Counted from the stretch's first letter, positions 53,851-63,356 are shown. The stretch is DNA of 64,000 nucleotides from an uncultured Planctomycetaceae bacterium (GCA_903858815.1 CAIOKE010000133.1:62001-126000); one strand, 5' to 3'. A program made the numbers and translations. The notes: generated by a model not told the origin, from the sequence alone.

Positions 53851-55134
53851 TCAAATGCCGTTCAAACGCGAACGCAGGCTCCGGTCCAACTGGTCCACCG
53901 TCACACCCGCTCGACTCAACTGACGAAGTATCCGCTCGTCCAGACGAGTATCCAGATCCGTGCCAATGTCAGGGTCACGGGACAGACCCAGAGCATCGGC
54001 ATGCCAGTCCTCCAGCACACGCCGAACCACCACGTCAGGTAACCCCGACAGATGCTCGCGAGTCCCCTGAATGATGTCCGCACGCTGACTGTAAATCCCT
54101 GCGATCTCGTCCAGCAATCTGCCATTCGCCGCACTCAGCTGCAGCGGTGGTCGACGAACACCGGCACCCTGCTCGTCCGCCCCGGAGCCACTTTCCGAAT
54201 CACCGGCCCTGGCCCCTCCTGAAACTCGCCGCAGCAGGCCTGACCAGACGGACCCGGCAGCCTCTCCCGTCGCATCCGAAATCAACTGCTGCACCAGTCT
54301 TCGTCGCTCTTCAGGAGCAGCATTCAGCAGCCGCTTCATATCCTCCTCAGATAACTGCTGCAGCAGTTGATCGCGAAGTTCCTGCGGCACAGCTGCGAGC
54401 AGACTTTCCACAGCAGACACGGGATCACCCTCAGTCGACTGCTGAGCCCGATTGTCAGATGCCGGTCGGTCCTCCGACTGGCCAGCCAGACGCCGCAGAT
54501 CAAAACCACTGCCCCCCGGCCCCAACCACGATTCCTTATCCTTTTCCGCTCCCTTGGAAAACACGCCAGCCGATGCCGGCTTCGCATTCGCTAATTCATC
54601 GCCCGCAGCCTGCAGATTCTGCCCGAATCGATTCAGCACCTGCTCTACATCACCCACAGAATGCTCTGGAACCAGTTGCAGCAGAACCTGCGAATGACTG
54701 AGAATCAACGCGGCCCCGTAACCCGACCATGTCTGACTGACGGCCCTGCGAATATCTGCGGACATCGTGATCAGAAAATACATAGCTGTCATGCAGATCA
54801 CAATGCCCCGCACCAGCCCCAGCAATGCTCCAAGATGCCGATCAAATCCGCCAAGGCGAGCGTCCTCAAGCCACTTACTGATCAGTCCTGCCCCAAGAAA
54901 CGTGGCCCCGCACAGTACCACGTAAATCACCAGCATCGAGATCCAGTGTTTCAGCGGAGGATCCACTGCAATCAAGGGCTCAATCAAGGGCGACAATGCC
55001 CCCGAAAACTTGAAACACAGCAGCAACGCTGCAGCCCACGCCAACTGCGACAGCAACCCGCGAGTTGCGCCGCGAATTGTGCAGAACAACAGCACTGCCA
55101 GCACGATCAGGTCAACAATCTGAGACGGGTTCAT
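53851..55134 (-). CDS. CvpA-family membrane protein with a long C-terminal extension
   Basis: A 427-residue protein. The first 140 residues are the CvpA domain with four predicted spans (IVDLIVLAVLLFCTIRGATRG at the start, then GLLSQLAWAAALLLCF, ISMLVIYVVLCGATFLGAGLI, and LGLVRGIVICMTAMYFLI). A further 280 or so residues are hydrophilic, with charged helices (LRDQLLQQLSEEDMKRLL, ERRRLVQQLIS) and a Ser/Gly-rich linker; I recognise no domain in it. Classical CvpA is about 160 residues and is needed for colicin V export in E. coli. The extension is likely cytoplasmic. Start at ATG 55134. Confidence 0.8.
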   Translation of the reverse strand: MNPSQIVDLIVLAVLLFCTIRGATRGLLSQLAWAAALLLCFKFSGALSPLIEPLIAVDPPLKHWISMLVIYVVLCGATFLGAGLISKWLEDARLGGFDRHLGALLGLVRGIVICMTAMYFLITMSADIRRAVSQTWSGYGAALILSHSQVLLQLVPEHSVGDVEQVLNRFGQNLQAAGDELANAKPASAGVFSKGAEKDKESWLGPGGSGFDLRRLAGQSEDRPASDNRAQQSTEGDPVSAVESLLAAVPQELRDQLLQQLSEEDMKRLLNAAPEERRRLVQQLISDATGEAAGSVWSGLLRRVSGGARAGDSESGSGADEQGAGVRRPPLQLSAANGRLLDEIAGIYSQRADIIQGTREHLSGLPDVVVRRVLEDWHADALGLSRDPDIGTDLDTRLDERILRQLSRAGVTVDQLDRSLRSRLNGI

Positions 55135-55327
55135 CTGCCGACATCCATGAATGAGGATCCGAAATCAGTCCATTCATTGTAGGCAGTTCGGGAGATCCAG
55201 AGAAAGGGCGAACTTTATCGTCGTCCCGGAAGATTTGCCGCATGATTGCGAATCAGATCTGAAAATCCGGCAGAGAAGGGCACTCAGACCGCGCAAACTG
55301 CAAATGGCGACACACCCACTCGATCAA

Positions 55328-55777
55328 TCAGAACTGCCGGCGACTGTCCAGCAACAGCGTTACCGGCCCATCGTTCAGCAGTCGCACATCCATGTGAGCC
55401 TGAAATTTCCCGGTTTCCACCGGCAGACCATGCCCACGCAACTCTGCTATGACGCCCTGATAAAGCGGTATTGCCACTTCCGGACGGGCTGCCGCCACAA
55501 AACTGGGACGTCGCCCCTTCCTGCAGTCTCCATACAGTGTGAACTGGCTGACCAGCAGCACGGCCCCCGCAACCTCCGCCAGCCCAAGGTTCATCCGCCC
55601 CTCAGAATCCTCAAAGACTCGCAGTCCGGCTATCTTCTCCGCAATCCAGACGACGTCCTGCTCAGTATCATCACCAGCGATCCCCAACAGCACCAGAAAG
55701 CCCCTTCCAATCTGGCCCGTAATTACACCATCCACTGTCACCGATGCCTCGGAAACTCGCTGAACTACCGCTCGCAT
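55328..55777 (-). CDS. dtd: D-aminoacyl-tRNA deacylase
   Basis: A 149-residue enzyme that hydrolyses D-amino acids (and glycine) from mischarged tRNA. The N-terminus [17 protein letters not shown], the middle [20 protein letters not shown] (SQFTL motif) and the ending with a Gly-cisPro-type segment ([29 protein letters not shown]) are full matches to Dtd. Length is normal. Start at ATG 55777. It overlaps the end of thiO by 13 bases on the same strand, so translation is coupled. Confidence 0.95.
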   Translation of the reverse strand: MRAVVQRVSEASVTVDGVITGQIGRGFLVLLGIAGDDTEQDVVWIAEKIAGLRVFEDSEGRMNLGLAEVAGAVLLVSQFTLYGDCRKGRRPSFVAAARPEVAIPLYQGVIAELRGHGLPVETGKFQAHMDVRLLNDGPVTLLLDSRRQF

Positions 55778-56904
55778 GAAGGCCCTCGCATATCCGCAAC
55801 CACGAACCGATCGAAGGCCAATCCCGATAGATTCAACGGAGATCGCCCGGTCAGAATCAGCTCACAAAGAATTTCTGCCGTTCCCGCAGACATCTGCAGA
55901 CCCGAACGGAAATGCCCTGCCCCTGCAAACAGGTTTTCAAAACCCGTCACCAAACCCAGAAATGGCAGGCCGTCAGGAGTCCCGGGACGCAGTCCGGCCC
56001 ACGTCTTCACCACCGGTGCCGACTGCAGCTCAGGCGACAGATCACAGGCAAACTCCAGCAGACCACGTACACCGGAAACTGTTGTACTGCGACAGAATCC
56101 AGCGTCTTCCTCCGTCGACCCCACCAGAATCAGACCATCCTCACGCGGTACAAGATACCTCCGGCCACTCTCAACCACATGCGGCAGCCAACCCGGCTGT
56201 GTCTGCAACAGCACCATCTGACCACGAATGGGCCGAATCGGAATTGTTATTCCAAATCGCTCGAGGATCATTCCGGTCCACGCTCCGGACGTCAGACAAA
56301 CAGCAGTCGGCACCAGTGTCCTGTCAGACAGGCGGACAGCCGTAATTCTTCCAGCATGCTGCTCCAGCACGGCCTCACCAGCCTGCTCCAGAATCATCAC
56401 ACCAGCCTTCAGGCAGGCACTCTGCAATACACGCAGATGCCACGGATTTCTTACCTGCGCGAACTCCGGGAGCCACGTGGCTGCTGACCATTTCGTTTTG
56501 AGTTGGGGTATCCGCCGACGCAGATCCGCACCTTCCAATGCCTCGGCTGCAACCCCATCCCGCTGCCAACGCATTGCCTCCGCAGCAGCCTCGCCCGGAG
56601 TGTCCGCCAGCAGAATCGAACCACACTCACGATAGCCGTTATCTTCACTCGTCAGTCGCCACAGCAGTTCATTCAACTTCGGCCAGCACTCAAAACTGAA
56701 CGACCGGAGTCGCGATTCAGCCGACTCGGACTGGACTGCCCTGCCCGGCGGCAACATGCCGGCCCCAGCCCACGAGGCCTCAGTTCCAGCCCGAGCACGC
56801 TCGACCAGAGTCACAGCCATACCGCGATGCCGCAGCAGCAGGGCCGTTGTCAGCCCCACCACTCCGCCACCCAGCAGTACAACTCCAGCCCCCGTGTCAG
56901 ACAT
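55765..56904 (-). CDS. thiO: glycine oxidase ThiO-type FAD enzyme
   Basis: A 379-residue FAD-dependent amine oxidase of the DAO family. The nucleotide-binding [21 protein letters not shown] opens the chain, [16 protein letters not shown] is the ThiO signature, and the C-terminal [13 protein letters not shown] and [18 protein letters not shown] close the FAD site. In thiamine synthesis it makes dehydroglycine from glycine for the thiazole ring; other amines are possible substrates. Start at ATG 56904, only 2 bases after the stop of the propeller gene; the 3' end overlaps dtd. No other thiamine genes are near. Confidence 0.9.
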   Translation of the reverse strand: MSDTGAGVVLLGGGVVGLTTALLLRHRGMAVTLVERARAGTEASWAGAGMLPPGRAVQSESAESRLRSFSFECWPKLNELLWRLTSEDNGYRECGSILLADTPGEAAAEAMRWQRDGVAAEALEGADLRRRIPQLKTKWSAATWLPEFAQVRNPWHLRVLQSACLKAGVMILEQAGEAVLEQHAGRITAVRLSDRTLVPTAVCLTSGAWTGMILERFGITIPIRPIRGQMVLLQTQPGWLPHVVESGRRYLVPREDGLILVGSTEEDAGFCRSTTVSGVRGLLEFACDLSPELQSAPVVKTWAGLRPGTPDGLPFLGLVTGFENLFAGAGHFRSGLQMSAGTAEILCELILTGRSPLNLSGLAFDRFVVADMRGPSCER

Positions 56905-56906
56905 AC

Positions 56907-58178
56907 TCAGGGCTGCTTCTTCAGGCCAAGACAATACAGCGATTCCCGTCGCCCTGCCCCATCCCCCGTCGACGTCCGCATGAATAACTGCCCGTCAACG
57001 GTCACTGCTGATGCAAAACCAGAATCACCCAGCTGGTTCTGAGCCACCAGTTCGTACTTCTCGGGATTTGCTTTGATCACCCACGTTGTTCCGGCTTCAT
57101 TGGTTGCCAGAATCAGATCACCCACAAGCAACGGTGAACTGGAAACCGGACCACGCAGACGCTGCTTCCAGCGTTCTTCTCCGGTCTTCGCATCCCAGCA
57201 GTAAAACACACCCTGATCACTGAACGCATAGACGAATCCACCTGTCACCAGCATCGACTGCTCGTAACACTTCACCTTGTTCTTCCAGACGACACCGGAA
57301 CCATCAGCACGAACCGCCACTGTTTCTGCATCCGGATAACCACCACTGGCAAATACGAGGCCATCTTCCCAGATACACGTGCCGCAGGTGGCCATAGTCA
57401 GACAGGGAGTACTCCAGAGCGGAGCGCCATTCGCCGGATCATACGAGGCTATCATCTTTGTTCCACTCAGCAGCAACTGATCACGACCATTCAGTTCAGC
57501 GATGATGGGCGAGCCCCAGTTCAGCATCAGCGGACGCTCACGCACCCACAACTGCTCACCGTCCCGCAGACGAAAAGCCCGAATCCATGCCGATGTGTCG
57601 CAGTCTGCAGTCACAATCAGTGTATCGCGATAGATGGTTGGTGACGCCGCATAACCATACTCATAAGCCTGTGGCCTGAAGTTTCCGGCATCGACCCGCC
57701 ACACAACTTTGCCGGACATATCCAGTGCCACCACTTCAATCTTTTCGTGATGGCAGAACGACAGATACAGCAGACGCCCGTCCGATGCAGCTGTGGATGA
57801 AGCATGAGTATTCCTGGCATGCACCGGCGGAAAACCGCCCTGACTGATCGGGGTCTGCCACAGAAGTCGCCCATCCCGACGACTGAAGGCAACCACACCC
57901 TGCGTCTCTGCTCCCTCGTCAGCCGTTCCCAGAACAACGAGATCCCCCACAATGACCGGAGAAGAATGACCGCGCCCCGGAACGTCGGCCCGCCAGACAA
58001 CATTCTTCTCATTGCCCCACTCCACAGGGATCTGTGGTCCGGAAGGAACCGTATTGTCACCACGCGGTCCACGCCACCGCAGCCAGTCCTCTGCTGTCAC
58101 AGAGCCCACGCAAACACAAGAAAACAGCAGGCACAGAAAACTCTGAGCCAACATCCGCAACCACGCTGCACCCAACAT
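56907..58178 (-). CDS. secreted PQQ-type beta-propeller protein
   Basis: A 423-residue secreted protein. A signal peptide (MLAQSFLCLLFSCVCVGSVTA) is followed by tryptophan-docking-type repeats: RWRGPRGDNTVPSG at the start, then blades with GRLLWQTPIS, GKVVWRVDAG, GEQLWVRERP, APLWSTP, SGVVWKNKV, TGEERWKQRL and a closing blade. This is the WD-like PQQ propeller that planctomycetes use in many secreted proteins; there is no evidence of actual PQQ binding. Start at ATG 58178. First gene of a tight run (propeller, thiO, dtd). Confidence 0.85.
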   Translation of the reverse strand: MLGAAWLRMLAQSFLCLLFSCVCVGSVTAEDWLRWRGPRGDNTVPSGPQIPVEWGNEKNVVWRADVPGRGHSSPVIVGDLVVLGTADEGAETQGVVAFSRRDGRLLWQTPISQGGFPPVHARNTHASSTAASDGRLLYLSFCHHEKIEVVALDMSGKVVWRVDAGNFRPQAYEYGYAASPTIYRDTLIVTADCDTSAWIRAFRLRDGEQLWVRERPLMLNWGSPIIAELNGRDQLLLSGTKMIASYDPANGAPLWSTPCLTMATCGTCIWEDGLVFASGGYPDAETVAVRADGSGVVWKNKVKCYEQSMLVTGGFVYAFSDQGVFYCWDAKTGEERWKQRLRGPVSSSPLLVGDLILATNEAGTTWVIKANPEKYELVAQNQLGDSGFASAVTVDGQLFMRTSTGDGAGRRESLYCLGLKKQP

Positions 58179-58497
58179 CGCATCCCCCGTGTCTGCCGTG
58201 ACAGGACTGATTCCTCGCTGTGCATAATCACGAAACCAATGCAATCATGCCTCAGCAGGAAGTGTCCCTAAGAGACCGTACAGGTCAAGCCCACCACCAA
58301 CAGCCTGCTGCATCGCCCGGATTCGCGAATTTCCTGCCCCCAGCCACAATTTCCTGTGCTGCCAAACGGCAACACGCCCGCAGCTTCCACTCCACCCACC
58401 ACAAAAACACGAAAATCTCCACCAATCCACTGTGCTGAAGCCCATACCCGAAAGCAGAATCTGAAGATGATTCCATCTGCCACTCCGGAAGCAGCCT
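58179..58497. other. divergent intergenic region, no gene seen
   Basis: About 319 bases between the propeller gene and the DUF1570 gene. Open frames on both strands here have skewed composition (Trp/Cys/Gly-rich or His/Gln/Ser-rich) and no start support. I see no repeat or hairpin worth naming. Confidence 0.5.
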
Positions 58498-59712
58498 GTG
58501 ATTGAACCCACTCATGACAAAACCCGGCTCGTCTCAATCGCCGCGCGGCTGATTTTCGCCTCGCTGCTCCCCTGCCTTCTGTTGCCCCCTTTTTTGCCAG
58601 TCTCCTCGGCCGACGATCAGGCCAGACTGATTGAACTGCAGACCGACAACACCACATACGTCGGCCGACTACTGAAACGCAGCGGTGATCACATCTGGTT
58701 GATGGACCCGCTTGGATCACTCTTCCAGCTGAATGTCAGACAGTTGTCAGCATTCAAAGTCGTTGCCGATCGGTTTCAGCCCGCAACTCCGGATGAACAA
58801 ATCAGTGCACTGCAGAAAGAACTGCTGGACGGCTATGAAGTTACCAGCACGCAGCACTATGTCGTTGCAGCACCAATCGGCAACGCTCAGCAGTTCGCCA
58901 AAACCCTCGAACAGCTGTATCAGGAGGTATTCGCCTGCTGTCAGAATCTGGGGCTTTCACCTCAGCCCCCCGAAATGCCGCTCAAAGCCATCATTTTCTT
59001 CAATCAGCAGCATTTCCAGCGTTGTTGCAGAACCGATCAGATGGCATGGTCCGCAGACCTGACCGGATACTATTCCATCCAATCCAATCGAATCTCCGTG
59101 CTGGCCGCTTCGCCAACGCTCACCTCTGCAACCAATGACGGCAATCAAATCTCGGTCAGCCTCCAACAACCATCTCCCGTGGCTCAGCGGGTGCAGACCA
59201 CACTGATCCACGAAGCCTGCCACCAGATCGGATTCAACAGCGGAATCCACAGCCGCATCTCCCACGGCCCCAAATGGCTCGTAGAAGGTCTTGCGATGCA
59301 CCTCGAATCAGATACTGTCAGACGCCGGAAATCCAGTCGGCTGCTCTCCCCTGCTGAGACAGCCAACCCCGAACGACTGCACTGGTTCCAGACTCAGTAC
59401 CTGACGCGTCAAAAACCCGGTGATCTTGCTCGCATGATCACCTCAGACGAACATTTCGTCCGCGCTCCCTTCGATGCCTACAGCCTCGCCTGGGCCTTCA
59501 CATGGTTTCTGTGCAGCAGCGAAAACCCGGAATTGCCGCGAAAGCTTGCAGATTTTGCGCGACTGACAGCCAAACAGTCCGGCCCCGGCGCTGGTTCAGC
59601 TACCCAGCGGCTGGAAACGTTTCAACGCACCCTCGGTGATCCCGACCTTCTTGAAACACAACTCCTGCGTTTCATCGACTCGCTCAATCTGCACGTAGAA
59701 ACACAACCCTGA
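58498..59712 (+). CDS. DUF1570-family secreted gluzincin-like peptidase
   Basis: A 404-residue protein. A signal peptide (LIFASLLPCLLLPPFLPVSSA) is followed by a short beta domain (LIELQTDNTTYVGRLLKRSGDHIWL), then a central DUF1570 catalytic-like region with the zinc motif HEACHQIGFNSG (first residues at about 239) and downstream WLVEGLAMHLE, which supplies the third ligand in gluzincins. The last part (DAYSLAWAFTWFLCSS) is a helical bundle typical of the family. The substrate is unknown. Start at GTG 58498; there is no ATG before the hydrophobic segment. Confidence 0.8.
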   Translation: MIEPTHDKTRLVSIAARLIFASLLPCLLLPPFLPVSSADDQARLIELQTDNTTYVGRLLKRSGDHIWLMDPLGSLFQLNVRQLSAFKVVADRFQPATPDEQISALQKELLDGYEVTSTQHYVVAAPIGNAQQFAKTLEQLYQEVFACCQNLGLSPQPPEMPLKAIIFFNQQHFQRCCRTDQMAWSADLTGYYSIQSNRISVLAASPTLTSATNDGNQISVSLQQPSPVAQRVQTTLIHEACHQIGFNSGIHSRISHGPKWLVEGLAMHLESDTVRRRKSSRLLSPAETANPERLHWFQTQYLTRQKPGDLARMITSDEHFVRAPFDAYSLAWAFTWFLCSSENPELPRKLADFARLTAKQSGPGAGSATQRLETFQRTLGDPDLLETQLLRFIDSLNLHVETQP

Positions 59713-59832
59713 CCACAATTCCTCGGCTGCGCGTTGGCACTCACTACCCACCTGCTGCTATCCTTACTGATTCGCAAAATGCCTGTCTGCTGACCGTGGC
59801 AGACTTTACTCGTCCAGTCCGTCAGGCCCGTT

Positions 59833-60840
59833 ATGGCACCCCCCGAAACTCCTCCTGAACCTGTCTGGCTGCTGATCCTCGACTCCTGTCCACTTCCGTC
59901 AACAGAACCACCAGCCACGCGGGCAGATCAACCACTACAATGGCACCCATTTGATGATCTCGACTGCCAGTCACTCTGCTTCGAACAGTATTACAGTCAG
60001 CATCCTGCTCCCGAAACCGATCTGACAGACTATCTCGGTGGGCCCGCAGCCTGCTCAGAATTCCAGACACGCCTCAGCAACGCCGGGAAATCCAGTCAGC
60101 ACATCAACCTCAGGTTTCCCGCAGATTGTGGCACCGAACTACCACATGGTCAGCCGTGGCTGACCCCTTCACCGATCACCGCCCTGCCCTCGACTGAACA
60201 CAACTCAACACTGCCAGACCTGCTGATACTTTCCGCAACCGTCTGTGAATCCTTTCAGACCCTCACAGAGATTCTGAAATGGATCCTGCAGCTGCGAACT
60301 CAATGCACCGTGGCAGGATGTCCGCCCACACTGATTGTGACTGGTCTGCGAGGCGTGGCTGTCAAAGTGCCGCAAGACTTCACTGCAGCCTGCTCCGAAG
60401 CCCTGATTCACGTGCCACTCTGGATTCTGAGCGAGGGAATTCACTCGGCCCGGCTGCAGACTCTCTGTGGCAGTCATGACCTACTGCCCACGATTGCTCA
60501 GTTGCTCCGCCTGCCACCGCTTCAGAACGACCACTGCCCTGCCCCGGACGATGTTACACCGCCTGCACTGCTGCAGACTCCGGTCAGCCTGTTGTCTGTT
60601 CGTGAATTGCACCCGGAGACCAACCCGCGCCTGCTGACCATCGCGGGTGGCGAATGGGTCGGGCTCAGAACACAGCACTACTTTCTGGTGCACCCGGTGA
60701 ATCTGCCCCACGATGAGGACGTGCTGCAGACCTGCAGCCTCTATCAGAAGCCGGATGACTTCTGGAACGTGAACAATTCCATTGTCGCCTGCGAGGAAAT
60801 CGCCCGCGCTATGCTGGCCGCTGCCAGCCAGCAGCACTGA
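59833..60840 (+). CDS. degenerate sulfatase-like (alkaline phosphatase superfamily) protein
   Basis: A 335-residue protein without a signal peptide. VWLLILDSC near the N-terminus resembles the first strand of sulfatases, and the second half follows the sulfatase pattern: a strand PTLIVTGLRG, HVPLWILSEGIHSARLQ, DLLPTIAQLLRLPP, LLTIAGGEWVGLRTQHYFLVHP, and LYQKPDDFWNVNN at the point where sulfatases have a DPxExxN ending. The Cys/Ser-x-Pro-x-Arg catalytic motif and the metal aspartate pair are absent, so it is unlikely to be a working sulfatase. It could be a structural or regulatory relative. Convergent with the Fur gene, 10 bases between stops. Confidence 0.6.
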   Translation: MAPPETPPEPVWLLILDSCPLPSTEPPATRADQPLQWHPFDDLDCQSLCFEQYYSQHPAPETDLTDYLGGPAACSEFQTRLSNAGKSSQHINLRFPADCGTELPHGQPWLTPSPITALPSTEHNSTLPDLLILSATVCESFQTLTEILKWILQLRTQCTVAGCPPTLIVTGLRGVAVKVPQDFTAACSEALIHVPLWILSEGIHSARLQTLCGSHDLLPTIAQLLRLPPLQNDHCPAPDDVTPPALLQTPVSLLSVRELHPETNPRLLTIAGGEWVGLRTQHYFLVHPVNLPHDEDVLQTCSLYQKPDDFWNVNNSIVACEEIARAMLAAASQQH

Positions 60841-60850
60841 ACTGCTGCGA

Positions 60851-61384
60851 TCAGATCATATCAAGCTTGCGGTGGCGTCGCGCTGGCGGTCGGGCACAGG
60901 CATCACAGATACCGTGCACTTCAAGTCGATGGCCCTTCATACGAAAACCGTATTCAGCTGAGACACGCTCAAGCACCGTGGAAATCTCATCATTCCGAAA
61001 CTCGACCAGTTGACTGCACTTCTCACAGATAAAATGATCGTGCTGCGGATAACCGTAATCATGCTCGTACACTTCCCGGTCATTCGATCGGGCGACTTTG
61101 CGAATCAGGCCCGCCTTCTCCAGTTCCCTCAATGTGCGATAAACAGTTGCACGACTGACTCGACCACCGTCCCGACGTGGCTGCGTCAGGCGCGAGACAA
61201 TCTGGTCCGAATCAAAATGCTCATGATCCGCAAAAATCTCTCGCACAATTGTCTCACGCTCCTGCGTCAGACGCATTCGGCGAGTCGCCAGAAACTCTCG
61301 AAACTTTTCGACCGGCGAAACTGTCACTTCCTGCCGGGCCAGTTCATTTGTGGCGGTTTCGTTCACAATTGGCCCCAACGACAC
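60851..61384 (-). CDS. Fur-family metal-responsive transcriptional regulator
   Basis: A 177-residue repressor. The winged helix with SRATVYRTLRELEKAGLIRKV is followed by the metal domain with HDHFICEKCSQLVEF and a second CxxC (HGICDACARP), the four-cysteine structural zinc site. The N-terminus has about 25 extra residues before the core (VEKFREFLATRRMRLTQERETIVREI). It may sense Fe, Zn or peroxide; the sensing site cannot be told from motifs alone. Start is GTG 61384. The gap to the FlgM-like gene upstream is 136 bases. Confidence 0.92.
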   Translation of the reverse strand: MSLGPIVNETATNELARQEVTVSPVEKFREFLATRRMRLTQERETIVREIFADHEHFDSDQIVSRLTQPRRDGGRVSRATVYRTLRELEKAGLIRKVARSNDREVYEHDYGYPQHDHFICEKCSQLVEFRNDEISTVLERVSAEYGFRMKGHRLEVHGICDACARPPARRHRKLDMI

Positions 61385-61520
61385 TCACCGAGAGAAAGTT
61401 CACGTCTGCAAAGCACAGAGGCACTGCTGAACAGCGATTCAGCCACCGCTATACCACAGTCTGCCATCTGCTGCCATGTTTTTCATCTGTAATCCGGCAT
61501 ATCAGCCCGATTCTCAACAC

Positions 61521-61727
61521 TCAATCCGCAGTCAGCCCCGACTGATAACGTTTCAGCATGCGATCAAATGCGATTGCCAACAACTCTTCTGAGTCGTATT
61601 CCCCGGCTTCCACTGCCCGCCGGATGGCCGCCAGACGCTCAGCACGCTGCTGGCCCCCCGCATTTTGCGCAGACACCCCAGGCTGATCATTTTCCAGGCC
61701 CCCGGATTTTCTGCGTTTGTCTACCAT
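61521..61727 (-). CDS. short FlgM-like anti-sigma peptide (tentative)
   Basis: A 68-residue hydrophilic protein. The C-terminal half (RAERLAAIRRAVEAGEYDSEELLAIAFDRML) follows the anti-sigma-28 FlgM pattern of a helix, an EAGEYD turn, then a second helix with IA. It lacks the longer N-terminus of E. coli FlgM. If real it would hold back the flagellar sigma factor FliA, which is not in the window. Start at ATG 61727. It precedes the Fur gene on the same strand with a gap of 136 bases. The match is short, so I give moderate confidence. Confidence 0.5.
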   Translation of the reverse strand: MVDKRRKSGGLENDQPGVSAQNAGGQQRAERLAAIRRAVEAGEYDSEELLAIAFDRMLKRYQSGLTAD

Positions 61728-62067
61728 GAATCACTTCCCCACCAGCATTCGCCCAGCAGAAAACATGTAACCCAAACACTCATGAAATCCGGCAAAATGC
61801 GATAATCTTTCGTGGAACCGGCAGGATTTGCTGCAAATCTTAGGCTTCAGACGGCCGAAGGTCTACGGCGATTGCCTGAATCGGGATATTTGCCCCCGCT
61901 CGCTGGCCAAACATCGTCAAAGCCTTGCCCCGGAATGAGCTCGGTGCCTGTCCTCATTTGCAGTTCACTGACACACCTGCTGGAATGCCGTCTGGACCGA
62001 TCACGCAGCCCTGCGAACGGGCTGTCTCTAACACGGGCATCCGTCCCGAATCTCAAAGACTCCAAAT
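61728..62067. other. divergent intergenic region, no gene seen
   Basis: About 340 bases between the FlgM-like gene and the alpha/beta-hydrolase gene. No RNA gene, strong hairpin or repeat was seen. The promoters of both genes should lie here; GATAAT at 61801-61806 is a possible -10 without a convincing -35. Confidence 0.45.
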
Positions 62068-63309
62068 ATGCATCGACTGATTGCCCTCACCCTGCTTTTT
62101 CAGCACCTTGTCCTGTCGGGCACAACACTGCAGGCCGATCCGCTGAAAAACCTTGAACAATGGCTTGCAGCCACTCCCCTTTCCGATGAACGTCTGCGTG
62201 AGCTGGCCTCGCAGGACTTCGCAGCCGAACCACTGACCGCTCCACAGGCTGCTGCAGCCACGGAAATGCTCTGGAAATCGCGATCCGAATTCCTCCGCAG
62301 CGACCGGAAGGCTGAGCTTGATGCACGAGAACTGGTCATCGGCGACCTCAAAATGCCATTTTGGTATCGATCGTTTGGTGCTGCCCCGGCTGAGGGACGC
62401 AGACTGTTTATCTCCATGCACGGGGGTGGAGGTGCACCAGCGGCTGTCAATGATCAGCAGTACGAAAATCAGAAACGACTGTATCAGCCCGAAGAAGGCA
62501 TTTACCTCGTACCCCGAGCGGCCACGAATACGTGGGATCTCTGGCATCAGGGGCACATTGATCAGTTCTTTGATCGTCTGATTACAGACCTCATGATTTT
62601 CGAAAACGTAAACCCGGATCGAGTCTATTTCATGGGGTACTCAGCCGGTGGTGATGGTGTTTATCAGTTAGCCCCCCGCATGGCCGATCGACTGGCCGCT
62701 GCTGCCATGATGGCCGGTCATCCCAATGAATCACGCCCCGAAGGCCTGCGGAATATCGGCTTCACCATTCATATGGGAGCCCTTGATGCGGCCTTCAACC
62801 GTAACTCAGTTGCAGCCGACTGGGGACGCAGACTGAAAACCTTGCAGGAAACTGACCCCGAAGGATACAAACACAGCGTCACCCTCCATGAGGGCAAAGG
62901 ACACTGGATGAATCTTGAAGATCGCGTTGCTGTCCCATGGATGTCGGCCTTCACCAGACAATCGTGGCCATCAAAAGTCGTCTGGATTCAGGATGATGTC
63001 CTGCATCAGCGTTTCTACTGGCTGCAGGTGGATCCCCGCACCGCGAAAGCCGGAGATCAGGTCACAGCCGAGGTCCAGGCCGGAAAAATCCGCATCTCAG
63101 TCTGCTCAGCAGCCAATCTGACATTGCTGCTGAATGACCGACTGCTCTCACTCGACTCCCCGATCTCAGTGGAATTCCCGGATGGTTCCACACAAACCTT
63201 CAGTGTGCAGCGCAAACTGGCTGTCATGGCCACTGGCCTGCTCGAGAGAAATGACCCGGTTGGTGTCCCCACTGCATCTATCACCCTTGCAGTTCCGGTC
63301 AGGCAGTAA
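62068..63309 (+). CDS. secreted alpha/beta hydrolase (esterase/depolymerase-like)
   Basis: A 413-residue protein. A signal peptide (LIALTLLFQHLVLSGTTLQA) is followed by the hydrolase core: the oxyanion segment FISMHGGGGAPAA, the nucleophile elbow MGYSAGGDGVYQ, and a catalytic-type His in HEGKGHWMNLED. A beta-rich C-terminal domain (about residues 320-410, with VTAEVQAGKIRISV) follows. It resembles PHB-depolymerase or dienelactone-type esterases; the substrate is unknown. The serine hydrolase gene starts 47 bases later and may be cotranscribed. Confidence 0.8.
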   Translation: MHRLIALTLLFQHLVLSGTTLQADPLKNLEQWLAATPLSDERLRELASQDFAAEPLTAPQAAAATEMLWKSRSEFLRSDRKAELDARELVIGDLKMPFWYRSFGAAPAEGRRLFISMHGGGGAPAAVNDQQYENQKRLYQPEEGIYLVPRAATNTWDLWHQGHIDQFFDRLITDLMIFENVNPDRVYFMGYSAGGDGVYQLAPRMADRLAAAAMMAGHPNESRPEGLRNIGFTIHMGALDAAFNRNSVAADWGRRLKTLQETDPEGYKHSVTLHEGKGHWMNLEDRVAVPWMSAFTRQSWPSKVVWIQDDVLHQRFYWLQVDPRTAKAGDQVTAEVQAGKIRISVCSAANLTLLLNDRLLSLDSPISVEFPDGSTQTFSVQRKLAVMATGLLERNDPVGVPTASITLAVPVRQ

Positions 63310-63356
63310 GAAGTTAATCGTCCCTGTCCAGCCATCCCTGCATCCTGCTGAGAATC

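Noticed and set aside
55151-56221. A 356-codon open frame on the + strand across dtd and thiO.
   Set aside because: It runs antisense to two well-recognised genes; its translation is Arg/Gln/Ser-rich with no domain and mirrors their codon pattern.
58245-58511. An 88-codon open frame on the - strand between the propeller and DUF1570 genes.
   Set aside because: Trp/Cys/Gly-rich composition, no start support and no family resemblance.
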